DNA of 46,947 bases from Bacteroidales bacterium (lineage in GTDB: Bacteria; Bacteroidota; Bacteroidia; Bacteroidales; P3), in contig JAFSOU010000048.1 of NCBI GenBank assembly GCA_017443265.1, positions 1 to 46,947 of the forward strand. Direction: 5' to 3'. Made by a program: the position numbers and the translations under genes. A model generated the notes under the pieces. It made no database searches. It was given only the letters and a program-made list of their open reading frames with translations, and had not been told where the DNA came from. This document shows, piece by piece, positions 18,228-25,676 of the stretch (the stretch's first letter is position 1; each line of letters starts with the position of its first letter).

Positions 18228-18752
18228 CTATTTTATTTTCGACTTGACCTGCCATCCTTCCAAAACGGCGGGCTGACCGTTGCGGTTCGATTCCCCAACC
18301 CATTTCATATACACTTTTTCGGAATCCTGTGTAAGTGTTACCGTTCCGGAATAATAATCCTCGACGGTGGATAGGTGCAGAAACTGTGTGGCAGGATTGT
18401 ATTCTTCCACATCAAAATTCACTTCACAGCTACCTTCAATTATCAAATTAAATTCTGCTCCCTTGTAGTTGTCTTCTTCATCGCCGGGTGCATAGTGCAG
18501 GTCGTAGTAGAGGGTTCCATCTTGCAAGCCGCCTTGTATCCACTGAGCCTGCTCAGAAGTCCAATCTTCGCAGAAAGCCTCTGTCAGATAGAAATAATTG
18601 TCGGCAATATTGACCTTTGTAAGGTCGATATTGTTTTCGTTGGTGGTCTGGTTTGTACTGTTGTTGCCCTCGTCATCTTTGTTGCAGGAGACAAAAGACA
18701 GCACGCTTGTTGCAATAAGAGCAACGCATAAGGTTTTGAATAAATTCTTCAT
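18228..18752 (-). CDS. Surface-type lipoprotein, paralogue B
   Basis: 174 residues. Signal peptide with lipobox FVSC, lipidated Cys23. The next residues NKDDEGN closely fit the K-D-D/E export signal known for surface lipoproteins in this phylum. An Asn/Thr linker precedes a beta-rich domain ending YYSGTVTLTQDSEKVYMKW, shared with paralogue A downstream; overall similarity outside this segment is low, so the duplication is old. It has its own promoter and terminator and is therefore expressed separately from A. Function unknown. Confidence 0.75.
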   Translation of the reverse strand: MKNLFKTLCVALIATSVLSFVSCNKDDEGNNSTNQTTNENNIDLTKVNIADNYFYLTEAFCEDWTSEQAQWIQGGLQDGTLYYDLHYAPGDEEDNYKGAEFNLIIEGSCEVNFDVEEYNPATQFLHLSTVEDYYSGTVTLTQDSEKVYMKWVGESNRNGQPAVLEGWQVKSKIK

Positions 18753-18795
18753 ATCCGATTATTTTTATTGGTTAAACTTTGTTTTTTTGTAATTG

Positions 18796-18825
18796 CAAAA
18801 TTACGAAAAATAATTTACCTGACAA
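18796..18825 (-). promoter_or_regulatory. Promoter of lipoprotein paralogue B
   Basis: On the minus strand, TTG (18825-18823), a 19-bp spacer, then TAATTTTG (18803-18796): a full Bacteroidota-type promoter 44 bp before the start codon. Confidence 0.72.
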
Positions 18826-18839
18826 ATTTTTTAACTTTT

Positions 18840-19835
18840 TTATATTAAATATTTGTAAGGCGGTAGTTCGGATGATGTGGTGAATTTAACAGATTTACAA
18901 TGACTTAGAAGAAAGTTTTTATTTTTTCCTCGGTGTCCCACGGCGGCGTTGAGCTGTCTTTCGGGCACTGTAATTACCAAATTGCCTGTGGGCAACGAGG
19001 CTTTGCTGAAAATGTCGTGCCATATTTCGGTTTGCACCATCTCCTTGAAAGCCACATGGAAAGGTCCGGCCAGATAGTCGGTGTGGCTGATGAAACCCTC
19101 GGTGGGGTGAAGTCCCACACGCAGCACAGTTATGTTGTTGGTTTCGAAAAGGTATAATATATCTTTGCACTGATTTACAGCTTCTTGCAGTGTCAAAGGA
19201 TGGTATTTGCCCTGTTCGTACCAACGTGCCAGCAGGGTGCGGGCCACCACAAGGGTGGGATAGATGCGGGTGTTGGTGGCGCCCAGCTCGATGATGCGGC
19301 GGGCGGTGCGCAGGGATTTCTCGGCAGTGTCGCCGGGCAGACCCAGCATCATCTGCATACCCACTTCGATGTCGCGTTTCTGTATTATCGCCGCCGCCCG
19401 CTCCACGGTTTCGGCTGTGTAGCCACGACGTATGCGGGCAAGCACCTCGTCGTCCAACGACTGCACGCCGAGTTCCACGGTGGTGACGCCGTTGGCTTTA
19501 AGGAAATCCACTTTGTCGTCGCTTATGTAGTCGGGACGGGTGGAGAGGCGTATGCCCTGCACTCCTATGCGCTGGCAGTAGGGCCGCACAAGGTCGAACA
19601 GGCGCTGCTGCTCCGACATGGGGATACCGGTGAAATTGCCCCCGAAAAAAGCCAGCTCCACATGGGTGCCCGCCTCGAAAGTGGAGGAGTAACGCTCGAT
19701 GGTGGCCGTAATCTCCTCGTCGGTGGGCATGTGCTGCTGACCGGAAATGATGCGCTGGTTGCAGTATATGCACTGGTTGGGACACGACACTTCGGGTACG
19801 AAGATGGGGATGGTGCGATGCTTGAGTGGAGGCAT
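18840..19835 (-). CDS. Radical SAM protein, Elp3/YhcC-like
   Basis: 331 residues from ATG 19833-19835 (MPPLKHRTIPIF). A TTG at 19862 would add nine residues and overlap the upstream gene; the ATG is preferred. The cluster motif CPNQCIYCNQ near the N-terminus gives the CxxxCxxC ligands for the radical SAM 4Fe-4S cluster. FFGGNFTGIP and IRLSTRPDYI follow the Elp3-type core pattern, then LGVQSLDDEVL, MQMMLGLPGD and TRIYPTLVV. A C-terminal acetyltransferase domain is absent, unlike true Elp3. The reaction is unknown; tRNA or small-molecule modification is the family expectation. It starts 12 bp after the AlbA_2 gene ends. Confidence 0.85.
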   Translation of the reverse strand: MPPLKHRTIPIFVPEVSCPNQCIYCNQRIISGQQHMPTDEEITATIERYSSTFEAGTHVELAFFGGNFTGIPMSEQQRLFDLVRPYCQRIGVQGIRLSTRPDYISDDKVDFLKANGVTTVELGVQSLDDEVLARIRRGYTAETVERAAAIIQKRDIEVGMQMMLGLPGDTAEKSLRTARRIIELGATNTRIYPTLVVARTLLARWYEQGKYHPLTLQEAVNQCKDILYLFETNNITVLRVGLHPTEGFISHTDYLAGPFHVAFKEMVQTEIWHDIFSKASLPTGNLVITVPERQLNAAVGHRGKNKNFLLSHCKSVKFTTSSELPPYKYLI

Positions 19836-19846
19836 TTGTTTTATTT

Positions 19847-21205
19847 TTATACTACTTCCCAATGTCCTCCCCTGTCAGGTCCAACACGACGAATTTTCCC
19901 TTGTTCCTTTAATTTTTTTATATTTTTGTTTATTCCACTCGTAGTCATGCCAAGTATATCTGCTATTTCAGAAAGTGTAATATTGGGATATTTAGATATT
20001 AATTCAATTATTTTCTGTGCACTTTTCTGTGCACTTTTCTGTGCACCTTTATTAGATGATTTTTCTTTTTTATCATTGTTTTCTGGGTATGTAATAGCCA
20101 TAAAACGTTCCCTTTGTATTGTAGCCAAAACACCTCCACGAATTTGTGTAAAAGTAGGTATTTGTAAGTGTTCTTTTGAAAAATCATCACGAATTTTTTC
20201 GTATCCACGCCCCCAGTTTTCAATAAATCCTGCCATATAGAACACCTTTGCTATCAAGCTGTTGCGAGGATGGGACTCGTGTATAGTCATTAGGTTTTCT
20301 TCCGTTATCTCTGGCGGAAACACTCCGCTATTCCATATCTCCATGCGATCATTCCAAACACGCATTTGAGTGAAAGAGCCTCGGTAATCACGATGAACAA
20401 TGGCATTGCAAATAATCTCACGCAAGGCATCTTCGGGAATTTCCAATGACTCAATGCGATGCAAACCCTCATAGCTTATTGGAGAAATTAAGTATCGAGT
20501 ACGCAATGTTTTAATAATCCTGTCGGGCATATAAATGAGTGGACAAGCAATATTATCATCAATTATTAAATCAGCCTGAGATGCACCAAACCGACCTATA
20601 CGAAAAGATACTGTAGGACAATAATATTCCACATCTTTTCCAAATAGCACCAATGCTGCAAAAGTAAGTTCGTCTTTTTTGTTTACAAGTCCCAATTTTT
20701 TTAAAATAACCCCTACATCTTCATCTTTTGCTTTATTATCCAAACGCTTGGCTCTAACGGCAGCGTCTATGAAATAACGTATTGCATCTCGGTTTATATC
20801 TTCCATTGTTGCCTCCGGTTCGGTATGCTTATCCCATGAAATGTTGGCTTTTTTCAACAAAAAATCCGTTAAAGACATACCGCTCAATTCTTGCAGAGTA
20901 CTTCCGCTTCGCATATAATATTTTCCATTGCAAGCAATTGGTTGTTCGGAAGGATTAATGTGAATTGCCAAAAAATGTTTATCACTTTCCGACAACAGCT
21001 CTATGCTCGGCACTATTCCAGTTGCTTGGACACATTTATTTGGAAGGTTTTGTAATAAATACTCAGCGTTTTTCACCCCACAAACCGCACCATTGTCATC
21101 AACTCCTATATAAAGTGTACCACCCTGAGCATTGGCAAAACCGCATATCAATTTAAAGTATTCGTCTTTCCATGTTTGCTTGTACTCTATCTTTTGAGAT
21201 TCCAT
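19847..21205 (-). CDS. AlbA_2 (Schlafen-like) / HATPase_c_4 / winged-helix protein
   Basis: 452 residues. The N-terminus (EYKQTWKDEYFKLICGFANAQGG, positions about 7-29) then LYIGVDDNG is the AlbA_2 fold. About 265-345 holds ICNAIVHRDYRGSFTQMRV and MEIWNSGVFP, the signature of the HATPase-like region in so-called RecG-like regulators. The end (EIADILGMTTSGINKNIKKL) is a winged helix. A linker contains AQKS repeated because of a 12-bp tandem repeat. Such proteins are often regulators in accessory DNA. Its DNA is AT-richer than the radical SAM gene behind it, consistent with acquisition. Precise role unknown. Confidence 0.85.
   Translation of the reverse strand: MESQKIEYKQTWKDEYFKLICGFANAQGGTLYIGVDDNGAVCGVKNAEYLLQNLPNKCVQATGIVPSIELLSESDKHFLAIHINPSEQPIACNGKYYMRSGSTLQELSGMSLTDFLLKKANISWDKHTEPEATMEDINRDAIRYFIDAAVRAKRLDNKAKDEDVGVILKKLGLVNKKDELTFAALVLFGKDVEYYCPTVSFRIGRFGASQADLIIDDNIACPLIYMPDRIIKTLRTRYLISPISYEGLHRIESLEIPEDALREIICNAIVHRDYRGSFTQMRVWNDRMEIWNSGVFPPEITEENLMTIHESHPRNSLIAKVFYMAGFIENWGRGYEKIRDDFSKEHLQIPTFTQIRGGVLATIQRERFMAITYPENNDKKEKSSNKGAQKSAQKSAQKIIELISKYPNITLSEIADILGMTTSGINKNIKKLKEQGKIRRVGPDRGGHWEVV
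20013..20050. repeat. 12-bp tandem repeat, about three copies
   Basis: CTGTGCACTTTT is repeated in the coding sequence of the AlbA_2 gene; it encodes the AQKS repeat. The unit is a multiple of three, so copy changes would keep frame. Confidence 0.85.
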
Positions 21206-21303
21206 AGTAATTGATGCTTATTTATATTAAACGTTGATGTTGCATTTTTATTGCATACTTTTTGATGTTTGGGTTTAGGCATTTACTAATTGCTTTGGCA
21301 CTG

Positions 21304-21311
21304 CAAAAATA
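21304..21311 (-). promoter_or_regulatory. Promoter -7 box of the AlbA_2 gene
   Basis: TATTTTTG read on the minus strand, about 100 bp before the start codon. No clear -33 element is seen. Confidence 0.5.
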
Positions 21312-21363
21312 CGGTTTTTTGACGGAAATATCACATTTTTTCGGAATTTTCAATTATTTTTCG

Positions 21364-21487
21364 TAATTTTGCAGTATCATTTGTTTTACAAATGTGCGCT
21401 TAATGGCTGCAGTTGCAACATATTCGCATCGGCGTTAAAACCTGTTAAGGCAAAGGCATCCGGTATGTCGGCACTGCCTTTTTTTAT
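21364..21487 (+). ncRNA. Candidate small RNA with promoter and terminator
   Basis: TAATTTTG at 21364-21371 predicts a start near 21378. The next 100 bases have no useful reading frame but can fold: ATTTGT/ACAAAT near the 5' end, and ACATA with TATGT plus CGG with CCG around a CCTGTTAAGG tip. It ends in AAAGGCA/TGCCTTT with a run of seven T's (21452-21487), a convincing terminator. I could not match it to SRP RNA, 6S RNA or any riboswitch by eye. The RNA is therefore a prediction based on promoter, fold and terminator. Confidence 0.5.
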
Positions 21488-21662
21488 TTTATATTCAATT
21501 TGTATTTTTTAATTCACGTAAAAATGTGACTTCGACACGCTCAGCCACCGAGCGGTGGGTGTACTTGCCGTACCCCCGCATCGTTTAACTCCAAACTCCA
21601 CACTCAAAACTGAAAATCCATTGTCAATTGTTCATTGTAAATTACTCATCACAAATTCCGAA

Positions 21663-22325
21663 TTAAACATTCAGGTACACCATCAGGTTGTTGTAGTTGC
21701 GTTGCAGGTCCGACTCCTCTTTCTGGCTGTGGAAACGGCTGTACTCCACGCTGTAGCCGTGACGTTCGAGGCTCTGCACCACGGGTGCCACGTTGGCGGT
21801 GTCGAGTTTCACCATCACCGTTAGGTTGGTGGAGTTTTCGTCGGGCAGAACGCTCAAACTTACAATGTGTGCGCCGTTTTCCTCCACTATGTAGGCCATC
21901 TGGCTCAGGTGCAGGTCGTTGCTACTCACCTGATACCAAATTATTCCGTTCTGCAGGTTTTCGCTGCAAACGGCTATGGCCTGCAGCAGGCTGCGCTCGG
22001 TAAGTACGCCCATGTAGTTGTTCTCCTCGTCAACCACCGGCACTATGTCGATACCTTGTTCGAAAAGCACGTTGCAGGCGTCGAAAAGCGACTGTCCTGG
22101 CTGCACGCTGTAGTTTTTGGCGTAATTGCGCACGTCGAAAGGGGTATCGGTGTCGGTCTGCAGCTCGAAAATTGTTTTTTCCTCCACCAAACCGAGATAT
22201 TTGCCATTCTCTACAAGGGGTGCGCAGTTGAGCTCCGAGTTGTCGAAAATGTCCAAAATTTTAAAAATGTCAAATTCGGGACTTATGGTCAAAATTTCTT
22301 TGTCTATATATTTTTCTATCAGCAT
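21663..22325 (-). CDS. CBS-domain pair protein, AcuB-like
   Basis: 220 residues. Two CBS repeats (about 1-60 with CAPLVENGKYLGLVEE, and 70-125 with IVPVVDEENNYMGVLTERSL) form a nucleotide-binding Bateman module. The remaining 90 residues resemble an ACT-type sensor domain (AHIVSLSVLPD, then VMVKLD). No catalytic domain is attached, so it probably senses adenine nucleotides and acts on a partner. It stands alone, with a parS-like palindrome 38 bp before its start codon. Confidence 0.82.
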   Translation of the reverse strand: MLIEKYIDKEILTISPEFDIFKILDIFDNSELNCAPLVENGKYLGLVEEKTIFELQTDTDTPFDVRNYAKNYSVQPGQSLFDACNVLFEQGIDIVPVVDEENNYMGVLTERSLLQAIAVCSENLQNGIIWYQVSSNDLHLSQMAYIVEENGAHIVSLSVLPDENSTNLTVMVKLDTANVAPVVQSLERHGYSVEYSRFHSQKEESDLQRNYNNLMVYLNV

Positions 22326-22362
22326 TTTAAACGCAATTTTCGGGTTGTTTTCTAACTAAAAA

Positions 22363-22378
22363 TGTTTCACGTGAAACA
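22363..22378. promoter_or_regulatory. parS-like ParB-binding palindrome 1
   Basis: TGTTTCACGTGAAACA, a perfect 16-bp palindrome identical to the consensus parS of many bacteria. It lies upstream of the CBS gene in a gap that also has TTATCAACA (22464-22472). Confidence 0.8.
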
Positions 22379-22488
22379 TTAATATAACATCTTGTTTATC
22401 AATATTTTATTATTATTGAATCGTGGCTTTGAAATTTTACTGTTTTCAACAATTTCTTTCGGTTTATCAACAGTGTTTTTGGCGGTTT

Positions 22489-22980
22489 TCAGTAAAGTTC
22501 CAAAAATTCGGTGTGATTTCCACATAATTCAATGGTTTTCAACATGTCTGCCACCGAAATAACCAGCGAGGCACGGTTGTCGTTGGGGTGGAAACTCACC
22601 TTCTGGCAGTCGAGCAAGGTTTTGTCGATAAACAAAATCACCTCGTGGTTTGCGTCGTTGAGCAGGGTGAACAGCGAAACCGAGCCGGGACGCACGCCAA
22701 GGTATTTTTCCATCCTCTGCTCGGAGGCGAAACTGAGCTTGCCCTGGTGCAGACGGTGTTCCAAGTCGTGGATGTCGAGCTGGTAGTGCGAGTTGAGTAT
22801 CACAAGGTAGTGCTTGTTGCCTTTGTGGTTGCGGAAAAAGAGGTTTTTACACAGCGTGGTGCCCTCGCCGCGATAGTACTGCGCCGCAATCTCGATGGTG
22901 GGTGCCTCGGGATGCTCGTAGTAATCGAAAGGTATTTGGTTGTCTTTCAGAAATTTGTAAACTATCTCCTGCCCTATCAT
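22489..22980 (-). CDS. YbaK/ProX-type aminoacyl-tRNA deacylase
   Basis: 163 residues, single domain. YYEHPEAPTIEIAAQYYRGE with KNLFFRNHKG and the GSVSLFTLLND stretch are the landmarks of the YbaK/EbsC fold, whose free-standing members remove wrongly attached amino acids from tRNA, most often Ala from tRNA-Pro. Substrate specificity cannot be assigned by eye. Its ATG overlaps the stop of the upstream DUF3267 gene (ATGA), so the two are translationally coupled. Confidence 0.88.
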   Translation of the reverse strand: MIGQEIVYKFLKDNQIPFDYYEHPEAPTIEIAAQYYRGEGTTLCKNLFFRNHKGNKHYLVILNSHYQLDIHDLEHRLHQGKLSFASEQRMEKYLGVRPGSVSLFTLLNDANHEVILFIDKTLLDCQKVSFHPNDNRASLVISVADMLKTIELCGNHTEFLELY

Positions 22981-23570
22981 TGCTGTTCATTTTTATGGTA
23001 AACATAGCATCCGGCTTCGGATGGGTGGTCGTAAACCAAGGCGTCGGCGGGCTCTTTACGTATGGCCCACACTATCATTATATCGCCGGCTGCACCGGAA
23101 ATCAGCGCAACTCCCACCAAAGTCCACAACAAACTGCCCACACAAATGCCAACTACTGTCGGGATTATCCCCACCAAAATCAGCGGCATCAGTGCGCCAA
23201 TCACATAATGGCGTTTTTTCATCGGTACGTCGATATGGCAATACACCGCGCCGGTCATCATACCGAATTTCAGATGCCGAAAACCCTTGCGGGTGAGACC
23301 AATCCACGTAAGTCCGTGGATAAGCTCGTGGATTACAATGCCTATCAAGAAACACAACAGGAACCAAAACATCAGCGTGCTATTAAACCGCACATTTTCT
23401 CCGCCCCAAAGCAGGAACAAGGCCGCCACGCCCAACGCTCCGAAAACCACAAACAAACCTATAGCCAACACATTGGCCCACAGTATGCTTATGGTCTTTT
23501 TCTGTGGCTCGTAGCCCTCCACAACAGGCAGTTCCTCAGGCTGTTTCATAACAACAATTTCAACTTTCAA
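22977..23570 (-). CDS. DUF3267 membrane protein, zincin-like
   Basis: 197 residues with four to five membrane helices. VIHELIHGLTWIGL contains HELIH, a HExxH zinc-protease motif inside a hydrophobic context, as in DUF3267 proteins. A helix pair (VIGALMPLILVGIIPTVVG) follows. Site-2-protease-like activity is possible but unproven. The stop overlaps the YbaK-type gene start by 4 bp. Upstream is a 110-bp run of TTTCAACTCTCAA-type repeats with no recognisable promoter. Confidence 0.8.
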   Translation of the reverse strand: MKVEIVVMKQPEELPVVEGYEPQKKTISILWANVLAIGLFVVFGALGVAALFLLWGGENVRFNSTLMFWFLLCFLIGIVIHELIHGLTWIGLTRKGFRHLKFGMMTGAVYCHIDVPMKKRHYVIGALMPLILVGIIPTVVGICVGSLLWTLVGVALISGAAGDIMIVWAIRKEPADALVYDHPSEAGCYVYHKNEQQ

Positions 23571-23661
23571 TTCTCAATTTTCAACTCTAAATTTTAAACT
23601 CTCAACTTTCAATTCTCAACTCTCAATTATTTCAATTATCAACTTTCAACTCTCAATTTTC
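23549..23661. repeat. Low-complexity TTCAACTCTCAATTT repeat tract
   Basis: Irregular tandem variants of CAACTTTCAATTCTCAA fill the gap between nadA and the DUF3267 gene. The same family appears at about 1770-1795 and, inverted, at about 45270-45300. Confidence 0.8.
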
Positions 23662-24605
23662 TAAATTATTCCCAGCTGTTTCGACATGTCGAGCATACGC
23701 ATAATTGGGCGTTTGGCCTTTTCTATCATATCGTCGCTCATCAAAATTTCGGGAGTCTCGTCTTTCAGACAGTTGTAGAGTTTCTTCAACGTGTTGAGTT
23801 TCATATAACTGCAGTCGGAGCAGGCGCAGCTGCCACCGTCGCCGAGGGTGATAAACTCCTTGTCGGGATTGTTTTTCTTCATCTCGTACAAAATGCCTGT
23901 CTCGGTGGCCACAATGAATTGCTTGCAGTCCGATTTTTCGATGTATTTCAGCATTGCCTTGGTGGAGCCTATGAAATCGGCCACTTTCAGCAGTGCGCCG
24001 TTGCATTCGGGATGGGCTATAACCTTGGCCTGCGGGTATTTAACTTTCAGTTTGATGATTTCTTCGGCCTGCATTGCGTCGTGCACCATGCACACTCCGT
24101 TCCAAAGCACCATGTTGCGTCCGGTTACGCTGTTGATGTATCCGCCGAGGTTTTTGTCGGGGGCGAAGATTATTTTCTGGTCTTTGGGCAAAGAGTTCAC
24201 CAGTTTTTCGGCATTGCCTGATGTGCAGATCAAGTCGGAAAGGGCTTTTATCTCGGCCGAGCAGTTGACGTACGAAATCACCGTATGGTCGGGGTACTGG
24301 GCTTTGAACTTGGCAAAATCCTCGCCTTTGCACGACTCGGCCAATGAGCAGCTGGCTTCCATGTCGGGCAGCAACACTTTTTTCGATGGGTTGAGGATTT
24401 TGGCGGTCTCGGCCATGAAATGAACGCCACAAAAAACAATTATGTCGCAGTCCACGTTCAGTGCCTTCTCGGCCAGCGCCAAACTGTCGCCAACATAGTC
24501 GGAAAGCTCCTGTATGTCGTCAATTTGGTAGTAATGACCTAAAATTACGGCGTTTTTTTCTTTTTTCAAACGCTGAATCTCATTTTTTATATCTTTCGTA
24601 ATCAT
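23661..24605 (-). CDS. nadA: Quinolinate synthase
   Basis: 314 residues, standard length. It condenses iminoaspartate with dihydroxyacetone phosphate to quinolinate for NAD synthesis, using a 4Fe-4S cluster. GHYYQIDDIQELSDYVGDS is the substrate region. Cluster Cys candidates are Cys86 in DMEASCSLAE, Cys172 in NGVCMVHD and one in the CACSDCSYMKLN segment near 261-265. Usual partners nadB and nadC are not in the window. The leader contains a perfect 11-bp palindrome between promoter and start codon, which suggests control by a repressor or RNA hairpin. Confidence 0.96.
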   Translation of the reverse strand: MITKDIKNEIQRLKKEKNAVILGHYYQIDDIQELSDYVGDSLALAEKALNVDCDIIVFCGVHFMAETAKILNPSKKVLLPDMEASCSLAESCKGEDFAKFKAQYPDHTVISYVNCSAEIKALSDLICTSGNAEKLVNSLPKDQKIIFAPDKNLGGYINSVTGRNMVLWNGVCMVHDAMQAEEIIKLKVKYPQAKVIAHPECNGALLKVADFIGSTKAMLKYIEKSDCKQFIVATETGILYEMKKNNPDKEFITLGDGGSCACSDCSYMKLNTLKKLYNCLKDETPEILMSDDMIEKAKRPIMRMLDMSKQLGII

Positions 24606-24625
24606 CTTATTTTCAATTTTTTAGT

Positions 24626-24650
24626 GCTATTAAAATATAATTTTAATAGC
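24626..24650. promoter_or_regulatory. 11-bp palindrome in the nadA leader (operator candidate)
   Basis: GCTATTAAAAT, ATA, ATTTTAATAGC: a perfect inverted repeat 21 bp before the nadA ATG and downstream of its promoter box. It fits an operator for a dimeric repressor of NAD genes; a hairpin in the leader is the alternative. Confidence 0.65.
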
Positions 24651-24685
24651 AGAATTTGCCTGTTTTGTTTAATCAAATTACAATG

Positions 24686-24693
24686 CAAAATTA
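24686..24693 (-). promoter_or_regulatory. Promoter -7 box of nadA
   Basis: TAATTTTG read on the minus strand, 81 bp before the start codon. Confidence 0.5.
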
Positions 24694-25173
24694 CAAAATA
24701 TTTTCATTACAAAAACAATCAAAAGTTTTGAACATACATTTTTTTAATTTATTCAAATAAAATAAAAATATTAATTTTTAAAAAAAAGTTTTTTTTATTT
24801 AAGGATGTTAGTTTGTTTAAAAAAAAGTTGAAGAAAATTTTTTATTCTCAAAAATCATTTGTTTTCAATTTTTATTATCATTTAAATTATTATTTTTCAA
24901 AATATTTGCTATTTATAAACATACTGTTGATAATTCAATAAACCGATTTTTGTTTAAAAAAAATATCGTTTGTCCGGTTCAAAATCGGCCACTTTTTTTG
25001 TTGAAAAACCACCTGTTTTTAAACTAAAGCCTTTTCGTTTGAAAAATGAACTATTTATAAACAAATAAACTGTTATTAACTCTTAATTTATTTAAAATCA
25101 ATATAATACAAGTATTAACTTTGGAGCGTTGAAATATAATATTTTTTGATTATTAGGAAATTATGCTTTTTCG

Positions 25174-25181
25174 TATTTTTG
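25174..25181 (+). promoter_or_regulatory. Promoter -7 box of rpiB operon
   Basis: TATTTTTG, 24 bp before the rpiB start codon; no good -33 partner. Confidence 0.6.
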
Positions 25182-25204
25182 TAGATTGAAAAAAATTATC
25201 AACA

Positions 25205-25657
25205 ATGGAAAAAACAACTAAAAATATTGCCATCGCTTGCGACCATGCAGGCTTTGAATTGAAAGAGGCTGTAAAAGCATTTTTAACTAAAAATCAGTAT
25301 ATTGTAAAAGACTACGGAACTTATTCCGCCGACAGTGTCGATTATCCAGACATGGTTCATCCGCTCGGCCGCGACATAAACAACGGAGTTTTCGAGCGCG
25401 GAATTGTGATCTGCGGCACCGGAAACGGAGTGCAGATGACAGTGAACAAATATCCCAACGTGCGTTGCGCCCTTTGCTGGATTCCCGAAATAGCAAAATT
25501 GGCACGTCAGCACAACAATGCCAACATTCTTTCGATGCCGGCGCGGTTTATTGATAAAGATACTGCTATACAGATAGTTAAGGAATATCTAAATACTGAT
25601 TTCGAAGGTGGCCGCCATCTGCGTCGTGTGGAAAAAATAAACCAAACTTTGAAATAA
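25205..25657 (+). CDS. rpiB: Ribose-5-phosphate isomerase B
   Basis: 150 residues, normal size. It interconverts ribose 5-phosphate and ribulose 5-phosphate. IACDHAGFELK supplies the phosphate/substrate-binding start, GIVICGTGNGVQMTVNKY the active-site loop with its conserved Cys, and NVRCALCW the following strand. It is the first gene of a likely operon with a LutB-like gene 19 bp downstream and deoC 3 bp after that, joining pentose phosphate and deoxyribose phosphate metabolism. Confidence 0.95.
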   Translation: MEKTTKNIAIACDHAGFELKEAVKAFLTKNQYIVKDYGTYSADSVDYPDMVHPLGRDINNGVFERGIVICGTGNGVQMTVNKYPNVRCALCWIPEIAKLARQHNNANILSMPARFIDKDTAIQIVKEYLNTDFEGGRHLRRVEKINQTLK

Positions 25658-25676
25658 TATAAATTATTGATATTAA

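Larger units (their letters stand above)
21206..21662. other. Gene-free region with divergent promoters and a candidate small RNA
   Basis: It holds a minus-strand promoter for the AlbA_2 gene (21304-21311), a plus-strand promoter with a putative small RNA and terminator (21364-21487), and then AT-rich repeat debris of the interspersed families (AATTGTTCATTGTAAATT type) up to 21660. No protein gene is supported. Confidence 0.65.
24606..25204. other. Very AT-rich 600-bp divergent intergenic region
   Basis: Between the divergent nadA and rpiB genes. Sixty-base samples show extreme composition (24721-24780 has 5 G/C, 24781-24840 has 9). TTTGTTTAAAAAAAA-like and CTATTTATAAACA motifs recur. TTATCAACA, one base from the classical DnaA box, occurs at 24925-24933 (minus) and 25196-25204 (plus). 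No gene is seen. Confidence 0.7.

Noticed and set aside
21378..21487. SRP RNA for the candidate small RNA
   Set aside because: The conserved GGAAGGAAGCAG-like tip is not present.
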